This document shows, in pieces, positions 21,905 to 33,401 of a stretch of DNA of 64,000 nt (positions within the stretch are counted from its first letter, which is position 1; the number at the start of each line of letters is the position of its first letter). The notes below the pieces were generated by a model, which saw only the letters and a program-made list of their open reading frames with translations, had not been told where the DNA came from and made no database searches. Location of the stretch: the NCBI RefSeq assembly GCF_027244095.1, contig NC_069657.1, positions 244,816,674-244,880,673 on the forward strand, read 5' to 3'. The position numbers and the translations under genes were made by a program. Source of the stretch: Hemicordylus capensis (lineage: Eukaryota; Chordata; Lepidosauria; Squamata; Cordylidae).

Positions 21905-23134
21905 CAGATGTGCGGACCGGTTCGAATTTGAACCAGTTCAAATTCAAACCAGGGTGGTTCGGAGGTTCAAATTCGAACCGAACCAGCCATCAGGTTCGAG
22001 CTGCAGGTTCGAATTCGAACCGAACCAGGGAATGGTTTGATTCAAACCCGTTAGAACTGGTTTGGACACCCAAAAATTGGTAGGATGGTAGATGGCACCC
22101 AGGGGTACCTGTCACCCAAACCCCAGATCAATCGAACACTTGTACGATTTTTTAATGAATTTTTGAAAATTATTTCTATTTTTTTCTCATAGGGTATAAT
22201 GGGACTCAAACCAGGCCATTATACCTTATTGTGGAGCACCCATGGTTGCCAACAACCACCCAAACCCTGAAGCAATAAGACACCCCTATGATTTTTATGA
22301 ATATTTTAAATATTTTTAATTATTTTTTTCATAGAGTATAATGGGACCTGAACCAGTCCATATCCCCTATTGTGGAGTACCTAGGGGCACAATCGCAGGG
22401 TGGGTGGTAGACAGACAGGGATTCCTACCACCCACAAAGCCCCAAGGCAATTGGACACTCCTCTGATTATTGGTGAATTGTTAAAGTATTTTTGAATTTC
22501 TCATAGAGAATAATTAGGATTGCAGCAAATGTATAGCTTCACGTCGGGGGGAAAGGGGTGTCGTGGAGTGGAGTGTGGTGGGTGGTAGTTCCTAGGGTGG
22601 GCAAGGAAGCTATCAGAATTATTTGAAAGGAATTGGGCAAAGGGCTGATTTTTAAGTGATTTTTGAAGTTTACGTGTCTTTAAGGTTTTTCTCCATAAAG
22701 AAGCATGGAGGTGTCAGCAAATGTATAGCTTCACGTCGGGGGCAAAGGGGTGGCCTAGAGCAGTATGGGGTTGTTGGTAGTGCCAGGTAGGGGCAAGGAA
22801 GCTACCTGAATTTTTTCAAAGGATTTGGGCAGAGGGCTGATTTTTGGTGAATTGTTGAAGTTTACACGTCTTTAAGGTTTTTCCTCATAAGGTATAATAG
22901 AGCTTTCAGCAGCCCCACAAGTGCACTTGGGGGGTGCTGGGGTGGCCCAGAGTGAGTGGTGGTGTAGTGCACATAGGGTGCCAACCACCCCCATGGGTTT
23001 CTAACCCATGGGGTACAGGGTTCTGTTGTTTCTGAGGTATTTTGAGTGTGGATTCTATGATAGCAAATTAGAGTGGATTCATGGTGTCTCATTGAAAATC
23101 TCATTTGCTATCATAGAATCCACACTCAGAATAC
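21905..23134 (-). mobile_element. hAT-like TGCACATCCCTA element, right half plus core, reversed
   Basis: It begins at CAGATGTGCGGACCGG, followed by about 160 bp packed with GGTTCGAA/TTCGAACC words. It then shares with 33402-34511, in reverse, the TATAATGGG blocks, the ACCCATGGGGTA text and the core palindrome around 23040-23130 (GTGGATTCTATGATAGC and its complement). The other half is missing; L1 sequence starts at 23136. It marks the right border of duplication copy B. Confidence 0.68.
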
Positions 23135-23135
23135 C

Positions 23136-24700
23136 TCAGAATGCCCTTGTAAAAAAAAAAGAAACTCCCTCTGCTAATTCCCACCTAAAACATATTCCAT
23201 TGGCATTCAATGAATCAGTTAAAAGTTTGTAATCCTTATGTTTTCTTAGGATTCTGTTTGGAATTTCTTTCAAAAATTTTATCTGCTGGGTTTCAATAGT
23301 GAGGGGTGTAGCAAAATGAGCCTGAAAAATTTGCTCAGTAATTGATTTTGAGGTAAATTGCACCAAGCAGTCTTTAATTAATTTATTTCTTGTAGCAAAA
23401 TCCGAATTTAAACGAAAAGCTATCTCAGTCTGTGCCACCATCTCTCCAGCTGTAATTCCCAAAGGTGGTGCAAGTTCCTCCCCAAGTAATTTTTTGATGT
23501 TCTGGTCAGCTTTCTCTGGAATGCCCCTGAACCTTAAAAATCTCTCTTTTTGTCTTAATTCCAACAATGCCATTTGATCTAATAATTTTTCTTTGTCATC
23601 TTTCAGTGAACCCACATCCTTCTCCAAAATGTCAACCCTTGATTTAAATTCTTTATTATCTTGTGCTAATTTCTTCACTGTTTCTTCAATATTTGATGTT
23701 CTATCATTTAATGTCTTTGTATCTTGTTTAATTTGTTGTATATCCGAAGTAACTTGTTTAAGAGCAATAGTGTTTGCTTGAAGAATCTGTTTCATTTCAG
23801 ATAGTGTTTGCTCCATATCCAAAGGCATTCTGGTTTCCCCCACACCTGGACTCGGAAGGGAAGATTTCCTAGGTTGTAAATGTATCTGGGTCTGCTGAGA
23901 CTTTTTTTGCATTATCTCTCTCCCTTTCATAGTATAGTGGAAGGGTTAAAAAGGAAAAAACACTTTCACAGCAGGGTTTAATGTCTTTGATCTCAGAAAA
24001 GAAAGTAAAAGCCTGTGTTTATTTCCCAAGTATAAACAGTTCCGCACCACAGCTCCTGTATCTTATCACTGGCAATTAAAATTTTCTCACGGTAGTGTGA
24101 AACGCCTGTTATTCTAATTGGTTGGCAAAATGATAGACAGTCTCAACAGCAAACAGCGAGCTGCAAAACACCTCTTCCATAAACTTCGCCCGACAGCAGT
24201 AAAAGAGAAGAAGAGAAAGGGGGAAAAAATAATTCCCAATAATAAGATCTTTTTCCAAGTATTAAAAAATTTTAATCATCAATTCAGCTCTTAAGTTCCA
24301 ATATTTAGCAAGAAGATTGAATTCCCCTCCTTAATTGTAATCAGAAAGAACTTACAGCTGTGTCTTAAGTTCTGTGGCGTCTTTCCTTCTTTTCTTTCCC
24401 AAAAACGCAGGAAGAATTCCAGCAAGATATCACCAATCACTTGAGAGGTGAGCTTCTTGAACTTAATTAAATCCAAACCATAGAAGTTGGCTGCCGACTG
24501 GCTTCGGTCATAAAGATTTCCAAGAGAGAAGTAAGCTTGATGGAACCCTGCCTCCGCCGCTCGACCTAAAACAAAAATTGCGTTCTTCAACACAATCTTT
24601 GAATTAAGGAGCTGGCATAGGAGGAGTGGTGGATTATCTTGAAGTTGACCCTTTAATCCAGGATGACGTGGGGGGGGGAGGGTTTGATGCCTCAATACCC
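23136..24700 (-). mobile_element. L1-clade LINE, 5' UTR plus ORF1
   Basis: Minus-strand frame 23930-23136 (264 codons) is an L1 ORF1 protein: a long heptad coiled coil (residues about 35-135, e.g. NIEETVKKLAQDNKEFKSRV), an RRM-like start at RFLRFRGIPE, then a C-terminal part with FKSR-like basic residues. ORF1p is the RNA-binding trimer that coats L1 RNA. The region 23931 to about 24700 fits its 5' UTR. ORF2 is absent: the frame runs into hAT-like sequence at 23135. Loss of the 3' side is unusual for an L1 and points to a later break. Confidence 0.78.
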
Positions 24701-24739
24701 TCTTATTTTCTCCTCCTCAGTCTCCCCCTTTCAGAGAAG

Positions 24740-25945
24740 CGTGCAGCAACGTTGGCAGACCAATCGGAAGTCGCTGCTGATGCGTTTCCAGGCAAAATAC
24801 AAAGTGCTGGTTATTGTCATGGTTCAGACTTCAGAATCAGAAGAATCAGAGCAGGAGGACTCGCCTGCTAGTTAGCTACAGCAACAAGAATTGGCAGAGA
24901 AACCAGACTCTGGAGCTGAAGATTCTCAACAGCTGCCAAACTTGGTTTCTGATGAGGAAGAGCCTGGGATTTCCCCTGTATTGAGACGATGTATCAAGAG
25001 ACAGGCTCAGTGGTACTCATGCAGGTGCTGGAGATCACACGAAAGAAAGCCAAACTGCTGACTCAGGGAAGCCTGATTGGTTGTTGGTTCTGTGGAACCA
25101 TATATATTCAACAGTCTCCCATGGCTGAGTTGCTGTTTGCAACTTCGCTGGCAGCTTATAGTGTGCTCTTGCATATCTTTTCCGTGTTCCAGTTTTTCTT
25201 GTCTGTACTTCCCTGCATTGTTCCCTTTATTCCTTGTTCTGTGTCCTTCGCTCATTTCATTCCTTGTTTTGTCTTTTCCTTCCACTTATTACTCAGTTAT
25301 TGTTAGAGGGGGGTACCTAGTTTCAGTTCAGGCGACTTTATTCATTTACTGTTTTCTTTGCGAGCCTTTTATTTTCCTTCATCCAGTTTTGTTGCTGTTT
25401 TCTGTTTACTTTCATGGGGTTGTAAATCCTGTAGGGTTAGCCGGGCTATCAGTTCATGACAGTTATTACCTTTAAAGCCCTGAACGGCTTAGGTCCGAGT
25501 TATCTTAGAGAGTTCCTTCTTCTGCATGATCCCCACAACACGTTACGGTAATCTGAGGAGGTCCATCTCTGGTTACCACCAGTTCATCTGGTGGTGACTC
25601 AGAGGCAGACCTTCTCTGTAGCTGCTCCTGGGCTATGGAATGCACTCCTGTCAGAAATCCGTAATTTGAGTTCATTATTGTCTTTCAGGAGAGCCCTTAA
25701 AACCTATCTGTTTGGCCTGGCCTTCCAGGGTTTTTAAATGGTTGTGAACTGTTTTAAATTGTTTTAAATGTTTGCCCTGGTTTTCTAGAGTTTTAACTGT
25801 TTAAATGTGAAATTGGTTTTATTCTGTTTTTATAGTTTTGATTTTGATTTTTAAATGGTTTTAATTGTTTTTATTCTGTTGTAAACTGCCCTGAGCCATT
25901 CTTGGAAGGGTGGTATATAAATCAAATCAAATCAAATCAATAAAT
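24740..25945 (+). mobile_element. L2-clade LINE, 3' end, split by a solo LTR
   Basis: Left of the LTR the text reads TTCCAGGCAAAATACAAAGT and right of it CTTTAAAGCCCTGAACGGC. Joined, these are the L2 C-terminal stretch (translated TFKALNGLGPSYLREFL). The 3' UTR ends at the tail TATAAATCAAATCAAATCAA near 25945. Only the last part of the element is present. Confidence 0.8.
24815..25461 (+). mobile_element. Solo LTR, 647 bp, fossil
   Basis: It starts TGTCATGG and ends TTCATGACA, so the ends are TG...CA with a short inverted repeat. Both sides carry the 5-bp duplication GTTAT (24810-24814 and 25462-25466). A TATATATA box lies near 25108. It is a single LTR left by recombination; no internal region. 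It sits in an L2 and is therefore younger than that. Confidence 0.82.
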
Positions 25946-25949
25946 AATA

Positions 25950-26712
25950 TCTAGACCCATTTCAAACTGGCTTTAGAGATGGCTATGGGGTTAAGACAGC
26001 CTTGGTCGGCCTGATGGATGACCTTTACTGGGAAATCGACAGAGAGAGTGTGACTCTGCTGGTTCTTTTGGATCTTTCAGTGGCGTTTGATACCATCAAC
26101 CATGGTATCCTTCTGGATTGCCTGGGGGACTTGGGGATAGGAAGTACTGCTCTGCAATGGTTCCATTCCTATCTCTCAGGCAGATTCCAGATGGTGGAGC
26201 TTGGTGACTGTTGCTCTTTGAAACAGGGGCTATTAAATGGAGTCCTTCAGGGCTCCATTCTGTCACCAATGCTTTTTAATATCTACATGAAACTGCTGGA
26301 TGAGGTCATCAGGAGTATTATCAGTATGCTGGTGACACCCAAAGCTAAATCTCCTTGTCATTATCATCATCAGGAAATGGCATTCATCCCCTAAATGCCT
26401 GCCATCCCCTAAATGCCAGTAACAGGCAGTAACTGGCTGGATGAGGGATAATGAAGCTGAATCCAACCAAGACAGAAGTGCTCATTGTAGAGGATCAGAA
26501 TTTGAGAAATGAGTTAGATCTTCCTGTGCTGGACCAGGTTGCACTTTCCCAGAAAGAACAGGTATGCAGCTGGGAGTGCTCTTGGATCCAGGCCTCACCC
26601 TAGTATCTCATGTTGAGGCTATGGCCAGGAGCACTTTCCATCAGCTCCGGCTGATTCAACAGCTGCATCCATTCCTTGAACAATCTCAAAATAGTGCTGC
26701 ATCAGCTGGTAA
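25950..26712 (+). mobile_element. L2-clade LINE, reverse transcriptase fragment
   Basis: The frame 26002-26394 gives an L2 reverse transcriptase: ESVTLLVLLDLSVAFDTINH, LQWFHSYLSG, VLQGSILSPMLFNIYMK. It degrades where the YADD motif should come. Text typical of the L2 thumb follows to about 26700. It lies directly right of another L2's tail, so this is a second insertion. Confidence 0.85.
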
Positions 26713-26713
26713 C

Positions 26714-27240
26714 TGTGGTGTTTAATCCATTCATTGATCCAGGCCAGCTTTTGAATGCTCCTTTAGTTACTTTTATTCCTGTCTTGGAGTAGAGGCGGAG
26801 GTTAACAAACAGCCAGCAGCAAGAGAACTGAAAAGCAGACTTTGCTTGTCTCTCTGTAAATAATATCTATTTCATTAAACTACTAATATTCCTGATTTCA
26901 CTCCACTGCCTTGTCCTTGCATACCACAACTCTCTCCTCTGGATTCTAAACTGGCAGCAAGAGTGGCTAAGAACCCCTCCATAAACCAAGCAACAAACAA
27001 AACCTCCTCCTCAATAACAGAAAGCAACACAGAGAGGAAAAGATCTACAAGAAAAAAAGAGGACAAAAGGAAGGCAAGGGACAGAAACAAAGACATACCA
27101 TTCTTCTATCCAGGCATTTCTGTCTCTCCCTCACTTGGAATTCTGAATTTTTTAATAGAGATAACATACTGTATAACACAAGACTTTTGTAGTAGCCTGT
27201 TTTTGAGAGCAGCAGCTATCTTATCTCTTTTATAGTATCT
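26714..27240 (+). mobile_element. LTR plus start of internal region, fossil
   Basis: 26714-26949 matches the solo LTR at 50347-50584 (TGTGGTG start, GGATTCTA end, ATTAAA signal). About 290 bp of further sequence continues after it, beginning ACTGGCAGCAAGAGTGG, a plausible primer-site region. The remainder of the element is missing. Confidence 0.5.
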
Positions 27241-27248
27241 TAGTTCTG

Positions 27249-27745
27249 CCTGGAGGCTTTCCACACAGGGCTTCTGCCCTGAATCTCCTTCGGGAGAGAG
27301 TGTATGCATTCACACACTAGCCAAACTTACCCCGAACTCCCGTCAAGATCTTTGGACCCACTCCGTACACAAATCGGGCTTTGTGATGAGAATTCTAACT
27401 TATCTTGAGGTATTTCCGGGTTTTAAAAATGCTGCTTTTAAGCTGCTTTTTCTGAAAAACGCCAGAGCAAACAGGGAGGGGCGCTGACATAGAATCATTT
27501 GCATGATAAGGGGCATGCTCTCTTCACAAATGCAGATCTATCTCTGTAGGAGCTCTCTCTTTCTCCCCCCTCCCATTGGCTAGAAGGAAAACACTGACGC
27601 CTGCTTGTGGACTTGCATGAAAAACAAACCCAAAAGCAGAGGGGAGGGGCTGATTCACTCAATGCCCCAAGTTAACTTCAAAGTGGCTTTGCTCAACATG
27701 TATGCCAAAGTCTGAAGCCAAGTGCGAATAACTCCCTGGAGGAGG
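27249..27745. mobile_element. Longer relative of the TTTTTCACACAG MITE
   Basis: Starts CCTGGAGGCTTTCCACACAGG and contains the shared inner text ACTAGCCAAACTTACCCC and GGACCCACTCCGTACAC. It ends near TTCGCACTTGGC-like sequence in reverse (AAGTGCGAATAACTCCCTGG). Weaker end match than at 3311. Confidence 0.45.
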
Positions 27746-27851
27746 AGTGGCAGCCATTTTGAGTGTTTCTTCTATTCAGTGGCACAGCATACTTTTCCAG
27801 CAGTGGCTGGTTCCTCTTCCAGTTTTAGGAGCTTCTGCCTTTGTTATTATT

Positions 27852-28205
27852 TGGGATGTGTGAAACATTTCATGTACAGAACGATCTGTACCCAAATCTA
27901 CCTGTTTCGGGCAATTTGTACACAAAACATATTACCCCTCTGCAAGCCCAGCAAGATTCGGCTCCAAAACAAATTGCCCAAATTCCAGAGCCAAATGTTT
28001 TGTTGCTTTGGATCTCCATTTTGTGGTGATCTCCGTGTAGTCTTCATTTTGTGTTTTGACTTTGTTTTGCATTTCCTGCCCTTCCAGGCTTCAGATCGGT
28101 GAACGAAAGCATGGGCTGATCTACTGACGATTCCCTCCTTGTTCCAGATTGGCTCTTGGCTTTTGCCAGTGCTAACTGACCCCACATTGGCCAGGTGAAG
28201 GGTTG
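27852..28205 (+). mobile_element. hAT-like TGCACATCCCTA element, left half
   Basis: Begins TGGGATGTGTGAAAC and matches 33402-33755 along its length, including GATCTCCATTTTGTGGTGATCTC-type text and CTGACCCCACATTGGCCAGG. The right half is missing. Confidence 0.65.
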
Positions 28206-28350
28206 AAGAAGGGGCAAGGGTGAGGGGGATTCAAGGAGGGATTTTCAAATAGATTTAAAGAGGCAGCAGCCACCATTCTGCCTTTCTGTCTCATGGGAGA
28301 TTTTCTTTGCTTTTCTTTGCCTTGCCACCTATTGCCTTCTGTCTTGCCAG

Positions 28351-29000
28351 CAGGGCTGGCTCTGGGGGATTTGGCACCCTGATGCAATATTCTGTTTAGC
28401 GCCCTTAGTTATAGTAAAAGATAAAAATTGATCATATAGAAATACAATTGTTTAATAATGTAGAAAAGATGATATATACTTTTAAAGTTAAAATTTTACT
28501 TTCCTTGATGTGATTGATGCAAATTTGTTTAGAACGTCATCTATTTCCATTTTTTCGCAGATATCGCTTTCAATAGCTATAATTGACAATCCAATTAAAC
28601 TTTCTAGAGAAATACTAGACCGGAGATATGTTTTAATTAGTTTTAGTCTCGAAAAAGATCTTTCACCACTTGCTACTGAAACTGGAAAATATCCGTAATG
28701 AAATTGCTATATTTGGAAATACACGTATTAAATCATTTGAGTATATATATTGCAATAACTGGACTGTGTGGTAATCCTTCAATTCTTTAATGGTATCTTT
28801 GAATATCCTTAGTTCATTGTATAACTCTTGACCACTTATATCAAATTCTTCACCATCACTCAAAGCAAATTGTAAATGGTTGCACTTTTCTTTTAAAGAT
28901 TCATCATCTGGATTGTAAATTTCATTGAAATTTGAGAGGAACTGAAATTTTTGTGCATGACCCAAAATGATTCAGCCTTTCCTGGGAAAGTGCTCTGGTG
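28351..29000 (-). mobile_element. Internally deleted hAT transposon with transposase C-terminus
   Basis: On the minus strand 28965-28663 encodes the late part of a hAT transposase (GHAQKFQFL, then ISLRIF). After a frameshift near 28690, 28700-28510 encodes the dimerisation domain: PVSVASGERSFSRLKLIKTY, then SLESLIGLSIIAIESDI. The outer text CAGGGCTGGCTCTGG at 28351 looks like a hAT terminus. The 8-mer CTTGCCAG flanks both sides (28343-28350, 29001-29008), as expected for hAT. The right terminus is a poor match, so the limits are tentative. It cannot move itself. Confidence 0.72.
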
Positions 29001-29152
29001 CTTGCCAGCGAAGGGGATTCAGTTAGTCCTGGTCAATCTTTCGCTGCTTTGCCGAAATTTGGAGAGCTGAGCACGTCAGAATAAAAAAGCAATAAGCAGG
29101 ACTATGGCTGCTTAAAAATCCTGACAGGAAGTTTATTCCTTGGGGAAGGTCT

Positions 29153-29155
<3 letters not shown>

Positions 29156-29199
<44 letters not shown>

Positions 29200-29210
29200 T
29201 GTGCGTGTGC
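29156..29210. repeat. (GT)n(GC) microsatellite
   Basis: A run of about 40 bases of GT grading into GCGCGTGTGCGTGTGC. Confidence 0.93.
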
Positions 29211-29789
29211 ATACACATACTCTGGTGAATTGGGGTGCAGACAGAGGGAAACTCATCACTTAAATTTGGAGAGTGGAAAGGGAAGAAAAATATGTTTTGG
29301 AGATTGAAGATATAGTTTATCAGGTTTGGCAGGGGGAGTTCAGTAAAATGAGTGGGGAACTAGTCAAATGCTCAGGGCGGGGGTTGCACCCAACTGGAGA
29401 TGTCATTCGTTAAACTGTTCAAGCTGTTGGACCACATTTAGTTGTTGGATTGAGGGTCCCTAATACTCAACTCGGTACCCTGATTGAATCTCACATGCAT
29501 GCATTTCATGGTGAGTATACCCAGCACTTGATCTTCTTTCACTTGAAGTTCTTTCACAATCTTCCTGCGCTGGGACAAGAGATGTCCCAGAAATCGATAA
29601 GATTTATATAAATAAATCTATACTTTGAGGGAGCTTCCCTCCACACACAACCCTTTGGGGGTGCGGGGCATAAAATTTCAGTCTTGGAATGAAGGATGTA
29701 ACACTTGCTCTGGTGTATGTGTATGTCTCTCTCACTCACACACACCCATCTGCCCATTTGAGGAGGAATATTATGCAAACAAGCCCTTC
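29211..29789. other. Intergenic, no gene recognised
   Basis: No clear repeat ends or coding motifs between the microsatellite and the LINE. Confidence 0.4.
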
Positions 29790-32700
29790 CTGGCACTCTT
29801 CTATAATTGATCGCTCTTTCAGGGAGTTTCTTGCCAGTGCTGATATTATTCTTTTACAAGAAACTTGGAAGTTGGATGACCTAAACCTTGATGGCTTTCT
29901 TTCTTACACACTCAAAGCGTTGCCAGGGGTGGGCCGTGGTAGATGTAAAGGTGGTCTGGGTGTTCTTGTTGCCACTTCATTGCCTCTCTTCTCTTACGCT
30001 TCTTGCCATGGCTGTCTTGATCCAATTCACTTGTTATAAACTGTTGATCATTAATATTTACCTTCCTCCACTGAACAGAAAATTGCAGATTGGAGCGGTC
30101 TGGTCTGAATTGGAAAATTATATTGTAGATCTCTTATTTGCCTTTTCGGATGCTTTTGTGGTAATGGGGGGGGGACCTGAATGCAAGGATAGGCCCAGAC
30201 GGTTTTACCTTATATTCACAACAGAAGGCCTACCCAAATAGTTTAGGGGTAGATGAACTCCCTTTTATTCAATCTTCTAAGGATATGAAATCTAACCATG
30301 CAGGCTTGTGTCTAAGTCGCATGGTTTTTAGAGTCAATTTCACTATACTGAACGGCTCAGTCCCTAAAGATCATCCGGCTGAGTTCACTTATCTGGCAGG
30401 TTCTAAGATGAACCTTATTGACTTTTTCATTTCCTCAAGAAATCTCCTCCCTTATGTGGTGAATTTGGAGGTTACCCCTAGATTTAATAGTGACCATATA
30501 CCTATTTTCCTTTGTCTCAAGTCCCCTTTCCTCCACCCACATTTAAAATCTTTGTACCCACTTCCTTTTGAGGGTGGGGGTGCAATTCGCAAAAAAAGAT
30601 GGTCAACTCAATTGGATCAAACGTTTAAAGATCTGTTGGCTTCTGATCATTTGAGGAATATACGTGAATCTATTCTTAGTAATGATTCACCACCTACTCT
30701 TTTGACATCTTATAATGCCTTAGTTCTCGAATGTCAACAGTTATTATGTAGTAATATTTGTAAGCCTTCTTGGCACTGTCAAAGGGGATCCCAAGCTTGG
30801 TTCGATGGAGAATGTGTCGGTGCCAGGAAAGCTCTTATTATTAGTTACCAGAAGTATAAAAGAACCTCTAGTGCGCACGATGCTCAGATTCTGCTGCAGG
30901 AAAAAAGACGATATAAATCCTTGTTATGGCATTAAAAAAGAGAGGCTGTGAGGGGGAATTGGAAGAGGTTAGCCCAGGCTGTCAGAACCAAAGATTCATT
31001 GTTATTCTGGTGCTTAGTTAAGCATCCCTCCAGTTATAATTTTACTCCGTCTAGCTGTCACATCCACCCTGAAGTGTGGGAGAAATACTTCTCCAATCTG
31101 TATAGTGACCCTAATGCTTGCTCTGAACATCTTTTTCATGAGATTGAGTCTACACGTTTATGGGCTCCGGTTTCAGTCTCTGAAATTCATTCTTTAATTG
31201 CGCAATTAAGACCTAGCAAAGTGCCAGGGGAAGATTTGATTCCCCCGGAGGCAATTAAAAATAATTCAGAATGGTGGGCACCAATCCTGGCCTCACTTTT
31301 CACCTACATAGATAGGACTGGCCAAATCCTCAAAAAATAGGGTTGTTCCTATTTTTAAGAAGGGTACATGTGCTAATCCGGCCAATTATAGACCCTTCAG
31401 CTTGCTTAACATCATTGGTAAGCTTTATGCAAAACATTTTCATGATAAGTTAAAGGATTGGCTAGATCGTGAGAACCTTCTTGCTGATGAACAGGCCGGC
31501 TTTAGGGAGGGTCGATCTACTACCAATCATTGTTTAGTATTGCAACACCTCATTGGGAAATATTCCTCCCCAGGTACAACCTCTTTATATGTTGCCTTTG
31601 TAGACCTGAAGGCAGCTTTTGATTCTATTTCAAGGGTTAAGCTTTGGGGAAAACTGGGGACTTCCTCCATAGACTGTCGTCTGTTATGCCTGCTTCAAGT
31701 GCCGTATTCAGATACTTCTCTTAAAGTTAGATGCAGCCTTCAAGGGCATCTAATGAGTGCTATTGTGACTCACAGAGGTGTTAAGCAGGGCTGCATACTT
31801 GCTCCACTGTTATTTAATTACTACATAAATTCTATGGTGGAACAAATTGAGCCTTTTAGATTTCCACCCTCCTAAATTTGCAGGGAGGCATATATCTATC
31901 TTGCTTTATGCAGATGATGCAGTCCTCTTGTCGAGGATGCCAACTGGCCTCAAAAAAATGCTGAGTGCATTAAATCTGTACTGCAAGAAGGAGGGTTTGG
32001 AGATAAATTTTCAGAAAACCAAAATAATGGCTTTTACACAGAGACCTAAGATTCGCACTTGGAGGATTGAGGGACAACTTATTGAGCAGGTATTATTTTT
32101 TAAGTACCTAGGGGTAGTTTTCCATGCTGGGGGCACTAGGAAGGCCCACGCGAACTATGTAGCCTCCAATGCCCAGAAAAGCTCACTCGCCATTTTACAG
32201 TGCTTGTGATCAAAAGGTGGCTATTACTTACCAGCAGCTTTTAAAATATTCAAAGCCAAATCACTGTCCCAACTACTTTATGGAGCACAGCTGGGTTTTT
32301 TTCCCCAAATAGAACAACTCTGGAATGTGTGCAGTCAAAATTTTTGAGAACTGCTCTTAATATCCCAAGATCTGTTTCAAATGCTGCTGCCCGTTTGGAG
32401 ACTGGCTTTATGGTGGAGGCCAGTGTCTGGATTACTATACTTTGTTACTGGCTCAAACTAATTTATCATCCAGTTGGCCTGGCTCCTCTAATTTTACAGG
32501 ATGATTTTGGCTCCAGATGAATCCAGTCTATTGAGGCTAAAATAGCTACTTTGGGCCTTTCTGTTACAGTTCTGTCCAAGCTGGGATTTGATCAGGCAAG
32601 GTTGCTGGTTAAACAACAAGTGTTTGACTCCAAACGGCAAAATGACCTTGGGAAGGTCTCCAAATTTTACATCTCAGAGGAAAGAAGATATCTAGTCTCT

Positions 32701-33193
32701 GCAATGAATTATTTTACTTGGTTGGAATTTCCGAGGTATAGGAAAGCTTTTACCTTGGCTCGCTGCCACTGTTTACCCTCGGCAGTTCTAGAAGGGCGCT
32801 ATAGTGGGGTTCGATTTGCTGACAGACTTTGCCCTTGTGGGCTGGATCAGGTGGAAACTATTGAACATGTTTTATTATTCTGTCTGTTTTATAAAGATAT
32901 TCATGGATCTTTCATCACACCTTTGCTTTGTAAACTCAGAGTGTTTAATTACATCTAATGTGGCTAAATTCTGTGCTGCTGCCATAAATATACATCACGG
33001 GATGGTTAATAAGCATATTTTATTGTTTTAATTTTTATTATCACTATGTTTCCGATTTTGTTAAAAAAATTAACTAATTTTAATTTTAACCTGTTCTAAT
33101 TATATACACTATCTATTGCTATATAATTGTAACCTTTTTCTTTTGTTTTGGCTTGTGGCTGTAACATTAAAGAACTTGAACTTGAACTTGAAC
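29790..33193 (+). mobile_element. Vingi-like (I-group) LINE, long copy with endonuclease and RT
   Basis: APE endonuclease parts: ASADIILLQETWKLDDL near 29830, INIYLPPLNRKL near 30055, VVMGG then DLNAR across a G-run near 30165, and RFNSDHIPIFLCL near 30490. Reverse transcriptase parts: SKVPGEDLIPPEAIKNN (31215), DEQAGFREGRSTTNH, AFVDLKAAFDSISRVKLWG, GVKQGCILAPLLFNYYIN, then ILLYADDAVLLSR (31900) with its Asp pair. C-terminal CPCGLDQVETIEHVLLFC (32830) is a zinc-knuckle-like motif, with no RNase H after it. It ends in a (CTTGAA)n tail at 33193. There are several frameshifts and stops. The clade name is from memory of Vingi and is tentative. Confidence 0.8.
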
Positions 33194-33401
33194 AAGCCCT
33201 TCTCTAAAAGTCTTTCTCACAGGCTTTGAGGAGGGGGGAAAGCCCTTGTCCCAAGGTCTGCCTCACTCCGGAGTCGGCCAAGAGCAACTTCATGTTCCTG
33301 AAGCCCTACAGCCCAGGCCCTCCAAGGAACAACAAGAAAGCTCCTGAAAACTTGCCACCAGCTCCCAGAAGACGCCCCAGGTGGCCAATAATTCTCTGCA
33401 A
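33194..33401. other. Unassigned GC-rich stretch split by a hAT-like element
   Basis: 33194-33401 and 34512-34834 were contiguous before the insertion at 33402. Some frames look coding-like (e.g. SNFMFLKPYSPGPP), but the two sides do not continue in one frame. I cannot tell a processed pseudogene from repeat sequence. Confidence 0.35.

Noticed and set aside
22000-22080. Operator-like or CRISPR-like array of TTCGAA words
   Set aside because: The words are the subterminal region of a hAT-like transposon; spacing is irregular and the genome is vertebrate.
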